Assembly: GCA_963818445.1 (NCBI GenBank)
Contig: CAWFSG010000001.1
Coordinates: forward strand, 186,001 to 250,000
DNA length: 64,000 nt
Reading direction: 5' to 3'
DNA from: Prado023 sp963818445
GTDB lineage: Bacteria; Actinomycetota; Actinomycetes; S36-B12; CAIYMF01
The notes beneath the pieces were generated by a model, which saw only the letters and a list, made by a program, of their open reading frames with translations, searched no databases and had not been told where the DNA came from. The first letter of the stretch is position 1. Each line of letters starts with the position of its first letter. Made by a program: the position numbers and the translations under genes. Shown piece by piece: positions 49,894-59,108 of this stretch.

Positions 49894-50665
49894 ATGATCA
49901 GCCACCGCCTCGACCTCGCCCTTGCCGGTGGGGTCGAGGCGCGTGTCCTGTTCACCAGCCGGGGTGGTGCGGCCAGCGGTGGGTCGAGCCGGTCGCCGTA
50001 CGCCTGGGCGAATCTTGGATCGCACGTCGGGGATGACCCGGGCGCGGTCGTGGCCAATCGTCGCGCGCTGGCCGAGGCACTCGGTGTCCCGGCCACCGCG
50101 ATGACGTTCATGCATCCCGATCACGGACGAGGGGTTGCCACCGTGTCTGAGCCCACCGGGGTCACTCCGGGCGCCGAGATCTGCTCGGTCGACGCCCTCG
50201 TGACCGCCACGGCCGGGCTCGGACTGGTTGCCCTGGCCGCGGACTGCGTCCCGGTCGTCCTCGTGGATCCGGTCGCCGGGGTGGTGGCGGCGGTCCACTC
50301 GGGATGGCGAGGAGTGGCCCTGGACGTCGTCGGGGCGGCGGTGGACGGGATGGTGGCCGCCGGCGCGCAGGCCGAGGACGTGCAGGCGATGCTGGGTCCG
50401 GCGATCTGCGGGTCCTGCTATCCAGTGCCCGCGGAACGGGCGCAGGAGGTGGCGCGGGTCCGCCCGGAGGCGGTCACGACCGCCGCCGACGGGCAGCCGG
50501 CCCTCGACCTGCGGGCGGGCCTGCATGGCCCGGCTCTCAGAGCTCGGGGCGACCAGCACGCTCATCGGGGGCTGTACGGCCGAGGACCCCGACCTCTACT
50601 CGCACCGTCGGGACGGCCTGACGGGTCGTCAGGGTGGTGCGGTGGCGATCGTGGTGGCCGCGTGA
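49894..50665 (+). CDS. pgeF: Peptidoglycan editing factor PgeF (laccase-domain), frame interrupted near 50527
   Basis: PgeF removes wrongly incorporated amino acids (L-Ser) from UDP-MurNAc peptides and is normally encoded after ftsZ. The first part has GGVEARVLFTSRGG, SRSPYAWANLGSHVGDDP, AADCVPVVLVDP, VHSGWRGVALDVV and GPAICGSCYPV. After DLRAGLH the expected ARLSELGATSTLIGGCTAEDP...GRQGGAVAIVVAA lies in the next frame, ending at TGA 50663-50665. Removing one G of GG at 50527-50528 restores about 256 residues. The error pattern is the same as in other broken genes here. Three zinc-site residues (H, C, H) are retained. Confidence 0.85.
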
Positions 50666-51387
50666 TGGGCACTGCGCGCCGGGCCGAGCTGGCCGGGAAC
50701 CTCACCGCGGTCACCGAGCGGGTCGCGGCTGCATGCGTCGCTGCTGACCGGGACCCACAGGCCGTGACCATCGTCGCGATCACCAAGACGTGGCCGGCAA
50801 GCGACGTCGAGCTGCTGGCCGACCTCGGGATCCGCCACGTGGGGGAGAACCGCGACCAGGAAGCCCGCGAGAAGGCCGCGGCGTGCTCCGGGCTGGGTCT
50901 GACGTGGCACTTCGTCGGCCAGTTGCAGCGCAACAAGGCGGCGTCGGTGGCCCGCTACGCCGACATCGTCGAGTCCGTGGATCGGGCGTCGCTGGTGGCG
51001 GCCCTGGACCGGGGGGCCGAGCATGCCGGCCGCCGCGTGGGGGTCTGCATCCAGGTCGACCTCGACCCGGCCCCTGCCGACGGCACCTCCGGCGGCCCAC
51101 CGCGTGGGGGTGCCGCACCCGATGCGGTCCTGGGCCTGTCTGACCAGGTCGCCGGATGCGGATCGCTGGACCTCCTGGGGATCATGGCCGTCGCCCCACT
51201 GGGCGCCGACCCCCGGCCCGCGTTCGAGCGGTTGGGCGTGATCCACGAGCAGATGAGGGCCCAGCACCCGGGGGCCAGCATGCGCTCAGCCGGCATGTCC
51301 GGCGACCTCGAGCCGGCGATCGCCGCCGGTGCGACACACATCCGCCTGGGCAGCGCGCTGCTCGGGCACCGCGAACCACTGAAGTAA
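50665..51387 (+). CDS. yggS: YggS-family PLP-binding protein
   Basis: This 240-residue cytoplasmic PLP-homeostasis protein (PLPBP) has VTIVAITKTWPASDVELL with the PLP lysine in the ITKT segment, HVGENRDQEAREKA, WHFVGQLQRNK, ESVDRASLVAALD and a C-terminal SAGMSGDLEPAIAAGATHIRLGSALLG (phosphate binding). It starts at ATG 50665 sharing one base with the pgeF stop. The order pgeF-yggS-sepF is conserved in actinobacteria. It binds PLP without known enzymatic activity. Confidence 0.92.
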   Translation: MGTARRAELAGNLTAVTERVAAACVAADRDPQAVTIVAITKTWPASDVELLADLGIRHVGENRDQEAREKAAACSGLGLTWHFVGQLQRNKAASVARYADIVESVDRASLVAALDRGAEHAGRRVGVCIQVDLDPAPADGTSGGPPRGGAAPDAVLGLSDQVAGCGSLDLLGIMAVAPLGADPRPAFERLGVIHEQMRAQHPGASMRSAGMSGDLEPAIAAGATHIRLGSALLGHREPLK

Positions 51388-51441
51388 CCTAAACCGATAC
51401 TGGCCGCCTCTGGCGGACCGGATGGCACGTAAGGAGCCCAC

Positions 51442-51951
51442 ATGCCCGGCACGATGCGCAAGATGGCCGTGTACCTCGGCCTCGTCGAGGACGACATGGT
51501 CGACGACGACTACGATCCCGAGCCACGCCCGCGCAGCCGCGAGGTGGCACCGTCGGTCGCCGATCCGCGTCCGCGCACCGCCCCAGAGGTCGTCGTGCGG
51601 CCCACCGCCACAGCGGTCGCGGAGCGCCCGTCGGCCACGTTCCGGCCGACCGGATCAACTGCGGGCGCCGACATCTACCGGATCACCACGCTGCACCCCC
51701 GGACGTACAACGACGCCCGCCGCATCGGCGAGGAGTACCGCGAGGGTGTGCCGGTGATCATCAACCTGACCGGCATGGACGACAACGACGCCAAGCGCAT
51801 CGTGGACTTCGCTGCCGGCTTGGTGTTCGGCCTGCGTGGCAGCATCGAGCGGATCACGAACAAGGTGTTCCTGCTGTCCCCGGCCAACGTCGACGTCGGT
51901 GCGGAGGCCCGGGCCCAGATCGCGCAGGACGGGTTCTTCAACCAGAGTTGA
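51442..51951 (+). CDS. sepF: Cell division protein SepF
   Basis: This 169-residue protein has an N-terminal amphipathic membrane-binding helix (MPGTMRKMAVYLGLVEDD), an acidic and proline-rich linker, and the FtsZ-binding SepF domain: YRITTLHPRTYNDARRIGEEYREG, VPVIINLTGMDDNDAKRIVDFAAGLVFGLRG and KVFLLSPANVDV. SepF anchors FtsZ in actinobacteria, which lack FtsA. ATG 51442 follows AAGGAGCC. The gap after yggS contains a small CCGCC/GGCGG hairpin (51404-51416). Confidence 0.95.
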   Translation: MPGTMRKMAVYLGLVEDDMVDDDYDPEPRPRSREVAPSVADPRPRTAPEVVVRPTATAVAERPSATFRPTGSTAGADIYRITTLHPRTYNDARRIGEEYREGVPVIINLTGMDDNDAKRIVDFAAGLVFGLRGSIERITNKVFLLSPANVDVGAEARAQIAQDGFFNQS

Positions 51952-51954
51952 TCC

Positions 51955-52242
51955 ATGGGACTCATCGTCGGCGTGCTCTCCACCCTCATCTGGCTGTTCC
52001 TGCTGCTCCTGATCGCCCGGATGATCATCGGGCTGATCATGGTGTTCGCACGGGACTTCCAGCCCACGGGCGCGCTCGTGATCATCTTCGAGTTCGTTCT
52101 GAGCATCACCGATCCGCCGCTGAAGGCGTTGCGACGGATCATCCCGCCCCTGCGGATCGGGCAGGTCTCCCTCGACCTGGCGTTCCTGGTGCTCTTCATC
52201 GCGCTTCAGCTACTGCTTCGGGTGCTCGCGGGGCTCGCATGA
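51955..52242 (+). CDS. YggT family membrane protein
   Basis: This 95-residue protein has two or three hydrophobic helices (about residues 1-20, 22-40 and 70-93) and the YggT motif SITDPPLKALRRIIPPLRIGQVSLDLAFLVLFI. YggT proteins are thought to affect osmotic-shock response and membrane organisation; in actinobacteria the gene sits invariably between sepF and divIVA, which suggests a division role. It begins 3 nt after the sepF stop. Confidence 0.9.
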   Translation: MGLIVGVLSTLIWLFLLLLIARMIIGLIMVFARDFQPTGALVIIFEFVLSITDPPLKALRRIIPPLRIGQVSLDLAFLVLFIALQLLLRVLAGLA

Positions 52243-52270
52243 GGTCCAGGGCGGGCGACGGAGGTCGGTC

Positions 52271-52732
52271 ATGGGGCTGAGCGCGCAGGACGTGCACAAC
52301 AAGCAGTTCAAGCTGGTGCGCAACAGCACCGGCTACGACATGGACGAGGTGGATGCCTTCCTCGACGAGGTCGAGGTCGAGATCGCCCGGCTGACCGACG
52401 AGTTGGGCGCCGCCCAGGAGCAGCTGGCATCCGCGGCCGCGGCCCCTGAGGTGGAGACCACCACCGCGGCAGCCGCACGAATCCTGGAGCTGGCTCAGCG
52501 CACTGCCGACGAGTACGTGGCCGATGCCCGGCGCACGGCCGACTCGATGGTCAGCGACGCAGAGAAGGCCGCGCGCAAGTCGGTCAAGAAGCTCGAGGCG
52601 CAGCGCGGCGACCTGGAGGCCCGGGTCACGGCCCTGCGCACCTTCGAGTCCGAGATCCGCTCGCGGCTGACCGGCTACTTCCAGTCCCAGCTCGCGGACC
52701 TGAAGGCCCTCTCGGCCGAGGGCGACGAGTAG
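52271..52732 (+). CDS. divIVA: DivIVA/Wag31 polar growth protein
   Basis: This 153-residue coiled-coil protein has the DivIVA N-terminal domain LSAQDVHNKQFKLVRNSTGYDMDEVDAFLDEVE, which binds curved membranes. A long coiled coil with ARILELAQRTADEYVADARRTADSM follows, then a C-terminal helix. In actinobacteria it recruits cell-wall synthesis to the poles and is often essential. It closes the dcw cluster. The protein is shorter than mycobacterial Wag31 (about 260), lacking most of the linker. It ends 1 nt before the stop of a convergent gene. Confidence 0.93.
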   Translation: MGLSAQDVHNKQFKLVRNSTGYDMDEVDAFLDEVEVEIARLTDELGAAQEQLASAAAAPEVETTTAAAARILELAQRTADEYVADARRTADSMVSDAEKAARKSVKKLEAQRGDLEARVTALRTFESEIRSRLTGYFQSQLADLKALSAEGDE

Positions 52733-52733
52733 G

Positions 52734-54050
52734 TCACCCCTCGATCGCGCGCCGCCCGCCGGCAATCCCCTTGCGCCCGAACTCGTCGGCCGCCCGTTCG
52801 CCTGCGCGCCTGCTGTTGGTGGCGGTGCCCGCCGCACTGGCGGAGCCCCGCCAGGTCCCTCGCGCCCGCGATGTCGCCCGGTGGTAGTCGGTGACCGCGA
52901 GGTCCCGGGCGCGCAGAGCCACCTCGACCCGATTCGGCGTGTTCTCGGCTGTCCCGCAGGTCCGCAGCTCTGGGCCGGGCACATCGCCGGCGCCGGCCCG
53001 TGCCTGTCGGGCGGCTTCGTCCAGGTTGCGGCCGAGCCGGTGGATGAACCCGAGGCAGAAGGCGTTGCGCGCCACGGCCGCGGTGACCGGACGAGGCGGC
53101 CCACCCTCCGGTGGTCGGTAGGTGGTGCCCCGCCATGACCCGCAGCGCACATGCTCGTGGGCGCGGCCCACCATCATGGCGCTCGCTGTGGCGAAGACCG
53201 CCTCGACCCGATCGAGGTCCGCAGGCATCCCGTAGACCAGGACGTAGGTCGATCCGTGTCCGATGTCGACGCGCACCGACCACGCGCGGGCCGTCGCCAC
53301 CATGAGGCTGACCAGCAGCTTGTTCAGCGCGCGACGGGGCTCGCCGATCGTCAGCATCCGATGAGTGGGGCCCTGCGCGCCGGCGTCGGCGCCGGGGGCC
53401 ATGGCTGCGACGGCCATGTCGACGCTGTGGCGCTGGGCGACCAGGGCTGCCTTGGCCAGGAAGGCCTCCGCCTCCTCCGCGCTGGCCGTCGACTCGGCCT
53501 TGGCCAGCAGGGCAGCCACCCGCCGGACCTGCTCGTCGGGTCCGGCCTCGGAATCGACGAGCTCGGGGACGGCGTCGATCGGGGCGAACAGGTGGCGCAG
53601 GAGCTCGGCGGCGCCCGGACTGATGTGTCGCTCGTAGAGCGCGACGAGCGTGGCCCGGAACGTGCTTCCGTGCCCCGGCACGCCGCTGAGGTGATGGGCG
53701 ACCTCGTGCAGGACCACCGAGCGGGTCAGGGCCCACCGACCCCGCGGGTCCGCCGCTGGGATGTGGATCCGGCCGGGCGTGTACGTCGCCATCCGGAACC
53801 CGCGTCGCACCTCGACCACGACCGGTCCTCGGTCCGCGACGTGCCCCGACCGGGCGGCATCGGCCAGGACGGCATCCACGAAGCCCTGGATGGCCACGAG
53901 GCTGCCGAAGCGAACCTCCTCGGGCAGCGTCACGACCGAGGATCCGACCCGCACCATGCGGTGGGGGCGGCGCATGACCGAGGCGACGGAGTCCTCCGCC
54001 TGGTAGACCGCCCCCCGGCTGCGGTCGACCCTCGGGTCCTGGTTGGTCAT
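52734..54050 (-). CDS. TIGR04338/DUF2786-type metalloprotease-like protein
   Basis: This 438-residue protein has an N-terminal zincin-like domain with the zinc motif VVLHEVAHHLSGVPGHGSTF (HExxH variant HEVAH) preceded by DRGPVVVEVRRGFRMATYTPG. A DUF2786 repeat follows (VRRVAALLAKAESTASAEEAEAFLAKAALVAQRHS), then a RMLTIGEPRRALNKLLVSLM module. Such fusions of a zinc peptidase-like domain with DUF2786 are found in actinobacteria. No role is known. The start at ATG 54050 is one of two possible (the other is 54080); neither has a clear ribosome site. Confidence 0.75.
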   Translation of the reverse strand: MTNQDPRVDRSRGAVYQAEDSVASVMRRPHRMVRVGSSVVTLPEEVRFGSLVAIQGFVDAVLADAARSGHVADRGPVVVEVRRGFRMATYTPGRIHIPAADPRGRWALTRSVVLHEVAHHLSGVPGHGSTFRATLVALYERHISPGAAELLRHLFAPIDAVPELVDSEAGPDEQVRRVAALLAKAESTASAEEAEAFLAKAALVAQRHSVDMAVAAMAPGADAGAQGPTHRMLTIGEPRRALNKLLVSLMVATARAWSVRVDIGHGSTYVLVYGMPADLDRVEAVFATASAMMVGRAHEHVRCGSWRGTTYRPPEGGPPRPVTAAVARNAFCLGFIHRLGRNLDEAARQARAGAGDVPGPELRTCGTAENTPNRVEVALRARDLAVTDYHRATSRARGTWRGSASAAGTATNSRRAGERAADEFGRKGIAGGRRAIEG

Positions 54051-54123
54051 GACCGACAGCCTGCCATCCCGGTCCGACATCACCGCCCGTTCGTCCACAG
54101 CCGGCCGCGCCGTGGCGGGTTGG

Positions 54124-57100
54124 TCAGGCCCGGCGCAGGGCGAACGTGATGCCGAGGTCCTCGTCAGACCCGCCGAAGGCATCGGCCGGGGCGGCCTCGC
54201 GCGAGATCGACACGGCCAGGACCTCGCTGGCGATGTCAGCGGAATGCTCGTCGAGGGCCGCAGCCAGCTCCGCGGAGTCGGCCGACAGCCAGAGCCTGAT
54301 GCGGTCGCTGACCTCGAGCCCGGCGGACTTGCGGCCCTCCTGGACCAGCCGGACGACCTCGCGGGCAAGCCCGCGGCGGATCAGCTCCGGGGTGAGCTGC
54401 AGGTCCAGCGCGAGGGTCTCCCCGGCGTCGGTGGCCACAGCCCAGCCCTCGCGCGGGGTCTCGGTGATCACCACATCGTCGAGGCCGATGGTCTCGGGCG
54501 CTCCGGCGACATCGACCGTGGCCGAGCCGGTGCCGCGCAGTGCGGCGGTCAGCTGGACGGGGTCCGCCGCGGAGATGGCTGCGGCCACCGGCTGGGTGCC
54601 CTTGCCGAAGCGCCGGCCCAGTGAGCGGAAGTTGGCCTTGACGCTGACATGGACCAACTCATCGGTCGTGGCGTCGTCGGTGCCGCCCGCGAGGCTGACC
54701 ACGGACATCACGTTGAGCTCGTCGGCCAGCTGGTCGCGCAGCTCGGCGGGCATCCGGTCCCAGCCGGGGGCTGACACGAGGGCGCGCCCCAGGGGTTGGC
54801 GGGTGCGCACCCTGCCCTCGGCGCGGGCTCCGCGGCCGAGCTCCACGAGCCGGCGGATCAGCGCCACCTGCTCGGCCAGCTCCGGGTCCGCCAGCGCTGC
54901 GGAGTCGTCCGGCCAGTCCTGCAGGTGCACCGAGTCGGCGGGTCCGGTCGCGAACAGGTCCTGCCACACCCGCTCGGTCACGAACGGCGTGAACGGCGCC
55001 ATGAGCAGGGTCACGGTCCGCAGGCACTCGTGCAGGGTGTGCAGGGCAGCCGGGTCGCCGTCCCAGAACCGCCGCCGCGAGCGCCGGACATACCAGTTGG
55101 ACAGGTCATCGATGAAGGCCGCAAGCAGGCGGCCGGCGCGCTGGGTGTCGAAGGCGTCCAATGCCGCGGTGACCTCGGCAGCCAGTCGGCTCGCCTCAGC
55201 CAGCGCCCAACGGTCCAGGACGGGCCGGTCAGCAGCATCGGGCGCGGTCGCCGGGTCCGGGGTGAACCCGGCGGTGCGGGCGTAGAGCGACTGGAACGAC
55301 ACGGTGTTCCAGTAGGTCAGCAGCGTCCGGCGCACGACCTCGGCGATGGCCGCGTGCCCGACCCGGCGAGCCTGCCACGGGGAGCCGGCCGCCAGCATGA
55401 ACCAGCGCACGGCATCGGCACCGTGGTCGTCCATCAGGGGGATCGGCTCGAGGATGTTGCCCAGGTGCTTGCTCATCTTGCGGCCGTCGTCGTCGAGGAT
55501 GTGGCCCAGGCAGAGCACTGTGCGGTAGGAGGACTGGTCGAACACCAGGGTGCCGACTGCCATGAGCGTGTAGAACCAGCCGCGGGTCTGGTCGATCGCC
55601 TCGCAGATGAAGTCGGCCGGGTACTTGCGCTCGAACTGCTCCACGCCGGCATGCGGGTAGCCCCACTGCGCGAAGGGCATCGCACCACTGTCGTACCAGC
55701 CGTCGATGACCTCCGGCACGCGGGTGGCCGTGGCCGAGCACTGCGGGCAGGCGAACGTCACGTCATCGACGTAGGGGCGGTGCGGGTCCAGCTGCGGTGA
55801 GGTCCTGGCCGGCGAGCTCCACCGAGCTCGGCCAACGACCCGATGCAGGTGAGGTGGTCCTCCGTGCAGCGCCAGATCGGCAGCGGCGTGCCCCAGTAGC
55901 GGTTGCGAGACAGTGCCCAGTCGACGTTGTTCTCCAGCCAGTCGCCGTAACGGCCCCACTTGATGGTGTCCGGGTGCCAGGTGGTGCCCTCGTTCTCGCG
56001 GACCAGCGCGTCCTTGATGGCGGTGGTCCGGATGTACCACGACGGCTGGGCGTAGTACACCAGCGGCGTGTGGCAGCGCCAGCAGTGCGGGTAGGAGTGC
56101 GCGAACTGCTCGTGGCGGAACATCAGGCCGCGGGCCTCGAGGTCGGCCACCAGCGTCGGGTCGGCCGCCTTGAAGAACATCCCGCCGACCATGGGGACGG
56201 CCGGGTCGAAGGTGCCGTCCGGCAACAGGGGGTTGACCACCGGCAGGCCGTAGCTGCGACACGAGATGAGGTCCTCGGCGCCGAACGCGGGCGCCTGGTG
56301 CACGAGGCCCGAGCCATCCTCGGTCGTGACGTAGTCGGCCAGGATCACGTAGTGGGCGTCGGGGATCTCCACCAGGTCGAAGGGCCGGGAGTACCCGGTG
56401 CGCTCCAGGTCGCGCCCGGGCATGGTGGCCAGGACCTCGTGGCCCTCGGGCAGCTTCGCCTCGCGAAGGGCCTCGGCGATCACCAGCAGCTCCGAGTCGC
56501 CCAGTTCACCGGTCACGCGGACCACCTGGTACATGGCGTCCGGCTTGACCGCCACGGCCGTGTTGGACACCAGGGTCCACGGCGTGGTGGTCCAGACCAG
56601 CAGGCTGACCCCGGGGAAGCGCTGCGCCAGGGGCCCGGTGGTCACCGGCATGCGCACGTACACCGAGGGGTCGACCACGTCCTCGTAGCCCTGGGCCAGC
56701 TCGTGGTCGGACAGGCCGGTGCCGCAGCGCGGGCAGTACGGGCTGACGCGGTGGTCCTGGACGAGCAGGCCCTTGTCGAAGATCTGCTTCAGCGACCACC
56801 ACACGCTCTGGACGTAGGCGGGATCCATCGTCCAGTAGGCGTCGTCCATGTCGACCCAGTAGCCCATGCGCTCGGTCAGGACCGCGAACTCGTCGACGTG
56901 GCGCAGGACGGACTCGCGGCACCGGGCGTTGAACTCCGCAACACCGTAGGCCTCGATGTCGCCCTTTCCGGTGAACCCCAGCTCCTTCTCGACGGCGAGC
57001 TCCACGGGAAGGCCGTGGCAGTCCCAGCCGGCCTTGCGATCCACCCGGTACCCGCGCATCGTCTTGAACCGCGGGAACACGTCCTTGAAGACACGCGCCT

Positions 57101-57332
57101 CGACATGGTGCGTCCCCGGCTTGCCGTTCGCTGTGGGCGGTCCCTCGTAGAACGTCCACTCCGGCGCGCCCTCGCGCTGGGCCAGGGAGCGATGGAAGAC
57201 GTCGTTCTCGGCCCACAGAGCCAGGATCTGCCGGTCCACCGATGCGAGGTCGACCTTCGCAGGGACCGCGGCGTACTGGCGCGCGGCCACCGGCTCGGGA
57301 GCAGGGCTGGCAGGGCTCTGGTGCGTGCTCAT
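54124..57332 (-). CDS. ileS: Isoleucyl-tRNA synthetase, frame interrupted near 55795-55823
   Basis: IleRS charges tRNA-Ile. The first part (from ATG 57332) has the HIGH-type motif PPTANGKPGTHHVEAR, the editing domain (SLLVWTTTPWTLVSNTAVAV) and WIRTTAIKDAL-like signatures. Near 55823 the frame breaks after IGSLAEL; a short piece VELAGQDLT in a second frame and then QLDPHRPYVDDVTFAC in a third continue to the KMSK motif (KMSKHLGN) and stop at 54124. Dropping one base at 55822-55823 and one at 55796-55797 gives one ORF of about 1068 residues, standard for actinobacterial IleRS. Since ileS is essential, sequence error is the best explanation. TAGAAT lies 32 nt upstream. Confidence 0.93.
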
Positions 57333-57363
57333 CGACTCGTCCTTGATCGGGGGCAGGTCGCTG

Positions 57364-57369
57364 ATTCTA
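57364..57369 (-). promoter_or_regulatory. Putative -10 of the ileS promoter
   Basis: Minus-strand TAGAAT is close to consensus and gives a leader of about 25 nt, too short for a T-box riboswitch, although many actinobacterial ileS genes have one. The nearest -35-like sequence is weak. Confidence 0.45.
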
Positions 57370-57394
57370 GTCGGGGACGTGCACGCGCCGACGT

Positions 57395-57691
57395 TCACGC
57401 GTCGAGCAGGGCCGCCCACCGGGCCGGGAGGTCGTCGGGCGGATCGGTGATCTCCACGAGCTTGTCCCGGGACGTCGCCCCGCGGATCACCCGGACCTGG
57501 CGGGGCCGCAGGCCCAGCGCGCTGGCCAGGACCCGCTCGGCGGCGGCGGTCGCGGCCCCGTCGATCGGGCGGGCCCGCACTCGGACCTCGAGCGCGGATG
57601 GATCGCCCGGTCGCAGGGCCGCGGCCCGGCCCCCCACGGCGTCCCGGTGGGCCGCGGGTCGCACGCGGATCGTGGCACGGAAGGAGGTCAC
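57395..57691 (-). CDS. DUF167 (YggU-like) family protein
   Basis: This 98-residue protein has RVRPAAHRDAVGG, LEVRVRARPIDGAATAAAERVLA and LGLRPRQVRVIRGATSRDKLVEI, the pattern of the DUF167/YggU family. Its function is unknown. GTG 57691 is the family start; the open frame extends upstream through the DksA-like gene region on the opposite strand and was rejected. It lies between divergent traR-like and ileS genes. Confidence 0.85.
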   Translation of the reverse strand: MTSFRATIRVRPAAHRDAVGGRAAALRPGDPSALEVRVRARPIDGAATAAAERVLASALGLRPRQVRVIRGATSRDKLVEITDPPDDLPARWAALLDA

Positions 57692-57752
57692 GCGGGATAT
57701 CCTCGCCCAAGGTGTGCTCACGGTGGGGCTGGGCTGCAGGCAGGAGACGTCG

Positions 57753-58552
57753 ATGGGTGCTGGGGACTGGGTGACCGGTGGGTTGCGCCGGGCCGTGTCC
57801 GGGGTCAAGTCCGCCATGCCCGGCCAGGGGGAGCCCGAGTCCGCAGAGGAGAGCGGTGCGGTGCTGGTCGATGCCGATGCCGATGCCGTGTCGCCGCCCA
57901 CCCCACCCCCCGTGCCGAGGACGTCGGCGAAGAAGACCCCTGCCAAGACCTCCGCCCGGGCGAAGGCGGCCCCGGTGAAGGCGGCCCCCAAGACGCCTGA
58001 AGGCAGTCCTGCCGCGGAGGAGCCACAGGGCACGCCCCCGGCGACGGAGCCGATCGAGGAACAGGGTCCGGGGACGCCGACCCCGGCCGGGTGGCGGCGA
58101 GGACGAGGGCCGCCACGAAGGCCCCGGTGCCGGCCCAGCCAGTTCCCGAGGAGCCACCGGCCGACGAGCCCGCCCCGGTGCCGGTCCCGACATGGACCGG
58201 AGCTGAGCTTGACGGCTTCCGGGCCGCGCTCGAGGACGACATCATGCGGCTGCGTGAGGAGCTGAACATGGGGGCGGCCGACATGGCCGACCTCCTGGCC
58301 GACTCCGGGGACGGTGCAGGGGATGACCAGGCCGACGCGGGCTCCAAGACCCTGGAGCGTGAGCAGGAGATGAGCGTCAACGCGAACGCGCGCGACCTGC
58401 TCGAGCAGTCGACCCATGCGCTGCGGCGCCTCGAGGCGGGCACCTATGGCGTCTGCGAGTCCTGCGGCGGCGTGATCCCGGCTGCGCGCCTGCGGGCATT
58501 CCCGCGGGCCACCCTGTGCATCGCCTGCAAGCAGGCAGAGGAGCGCCGCTGA
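57753..58552 (+). CDS. DksA/TraR C4-zinc-finger protein with long Ala/Pro-rich N-terminus, frame interrupted near 58089
   Basis: The ATG at 57753 follows CAGGAGA. The N-terminus (MGAGDWVTGGLRRAVSGVKS) leads into an Ala/Lys/Pro-rich region (KKTPAKTSARAKAAPVKAAPK). At about 58089 the frame shifts: adding one G to GGG joins PTPAG to VAARTRAATKAPVP. The remainder has the coiled-coil LDGFRAALEDDIMRLREEL and the C4 zinc finger GVCESCGGVIPAARLRAFPRATLCIACK. DksA/TraR proteins bind RNA polymerase through the secondary channel. This type, with a basic low-complexity N-terminus, is usual in actinobacteria beside lspA. Confidence 0.8.
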
Positions 58553-58553
58553 C

Positions 58554-59108
58554 GTGAGCCGACTCCCGCTGACCCTCGGCGTGGCAGCAGGGGTGGTCGT
58601 GATCGACCAGGTCACGAAGGTCATCGCCGTGGCGAAGCTCGAGGGTGAGCCCCCGATCGAGCTGCTTGGCCAGTGGTTGCAGCTGACGTTCGTGCGCAAC
58701 CCCGGCGCGGCCTTCTCGCTGGCGGGCAACTACACGATCGTGATCAGCGTGATCGCGATCATCGTGGCCGTGGCGATCGTGCGCACGGCACGGACCCTGA
58801 CCAACCCGTGGTGGGCCGTGGTGCTCGGCGGCATCCTCGGGGGCGCGGTCGGCAACCTGATCGACCGGATCCTCCGCGAGCCCGCTGCGTTCCGCGGGCA
58901 TGTGGTGGACTTCCTGGAGCTGCCGAACTGGCCGGTGTTCAACGTGGCCGACATGGCCCTGGTGGGGTCGGCGATCCTCGCGGTCATCCTGAGCATCAAG
59001 GGCGTCGAGATGGGTGCCCCCGAGCCTGAGCAGCCCGAGCCAGCGCAGCCCGAGCCGGCCCCGGAGTCGGCGACCGTCGACCCGGGGGAGGCGCGCACCG
59101 ATGGCTGA
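58554..59108 (+). CDS. lspA: Lipoprotein signal peptidase II
   Basis: LspA cleaves lipoprotein signal peptides after lipidation. The 184-residue protein has four transmembrane helices, VVVIDQVTKVIA, FVRNPGAAFSLA and the two catalytic aspartates in GNLIDRI and FNVADMAL. It is long because of a Pro/Glu-rich cytoplasmic tail (PEPEQPEPAQPEPAPES). GTG 58554 lies 1 nt after the DksA-like stop; the 3' end overlaps rluD by 8 nt. It would process the lipobox proteins encoded at 1170 and 4163. Confidence 0.94.
   Translation: MSRLPLTLGVAAGVVVIDQVTKVIAVAKLEGEPPIELLGQWLQLTFVRNPGAAFSLAGNYTIVISVIAIIVAVAIVRTARTLTNPWWAVVLGGILGGAVGNLIDRILREPAAFRGHVVDFLELPNWPVFNVADMALVGSAILAVILSIKGVEMGAPEPEQPEPAQPEPAPESATVDPGEARTDG

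Noticed and set aside
49894..51387. Single 497-residue PgeF-YggS fusion
   Set aside because: The fusion is an artefact of the frame break near 50527; PgeF ends at 50665 in the neighbouring frame and YggS has a clear TGATG start.
57333..57394. Possible T-box riboswitch before ileS
   Set aside because: Many actinobacterial ileS genes have one, but only about 60 nt separate ileS from the next gene, with a -10 (TAGAAT) 32 nt from the start, and no T-box core sequence or antiterminator was found.
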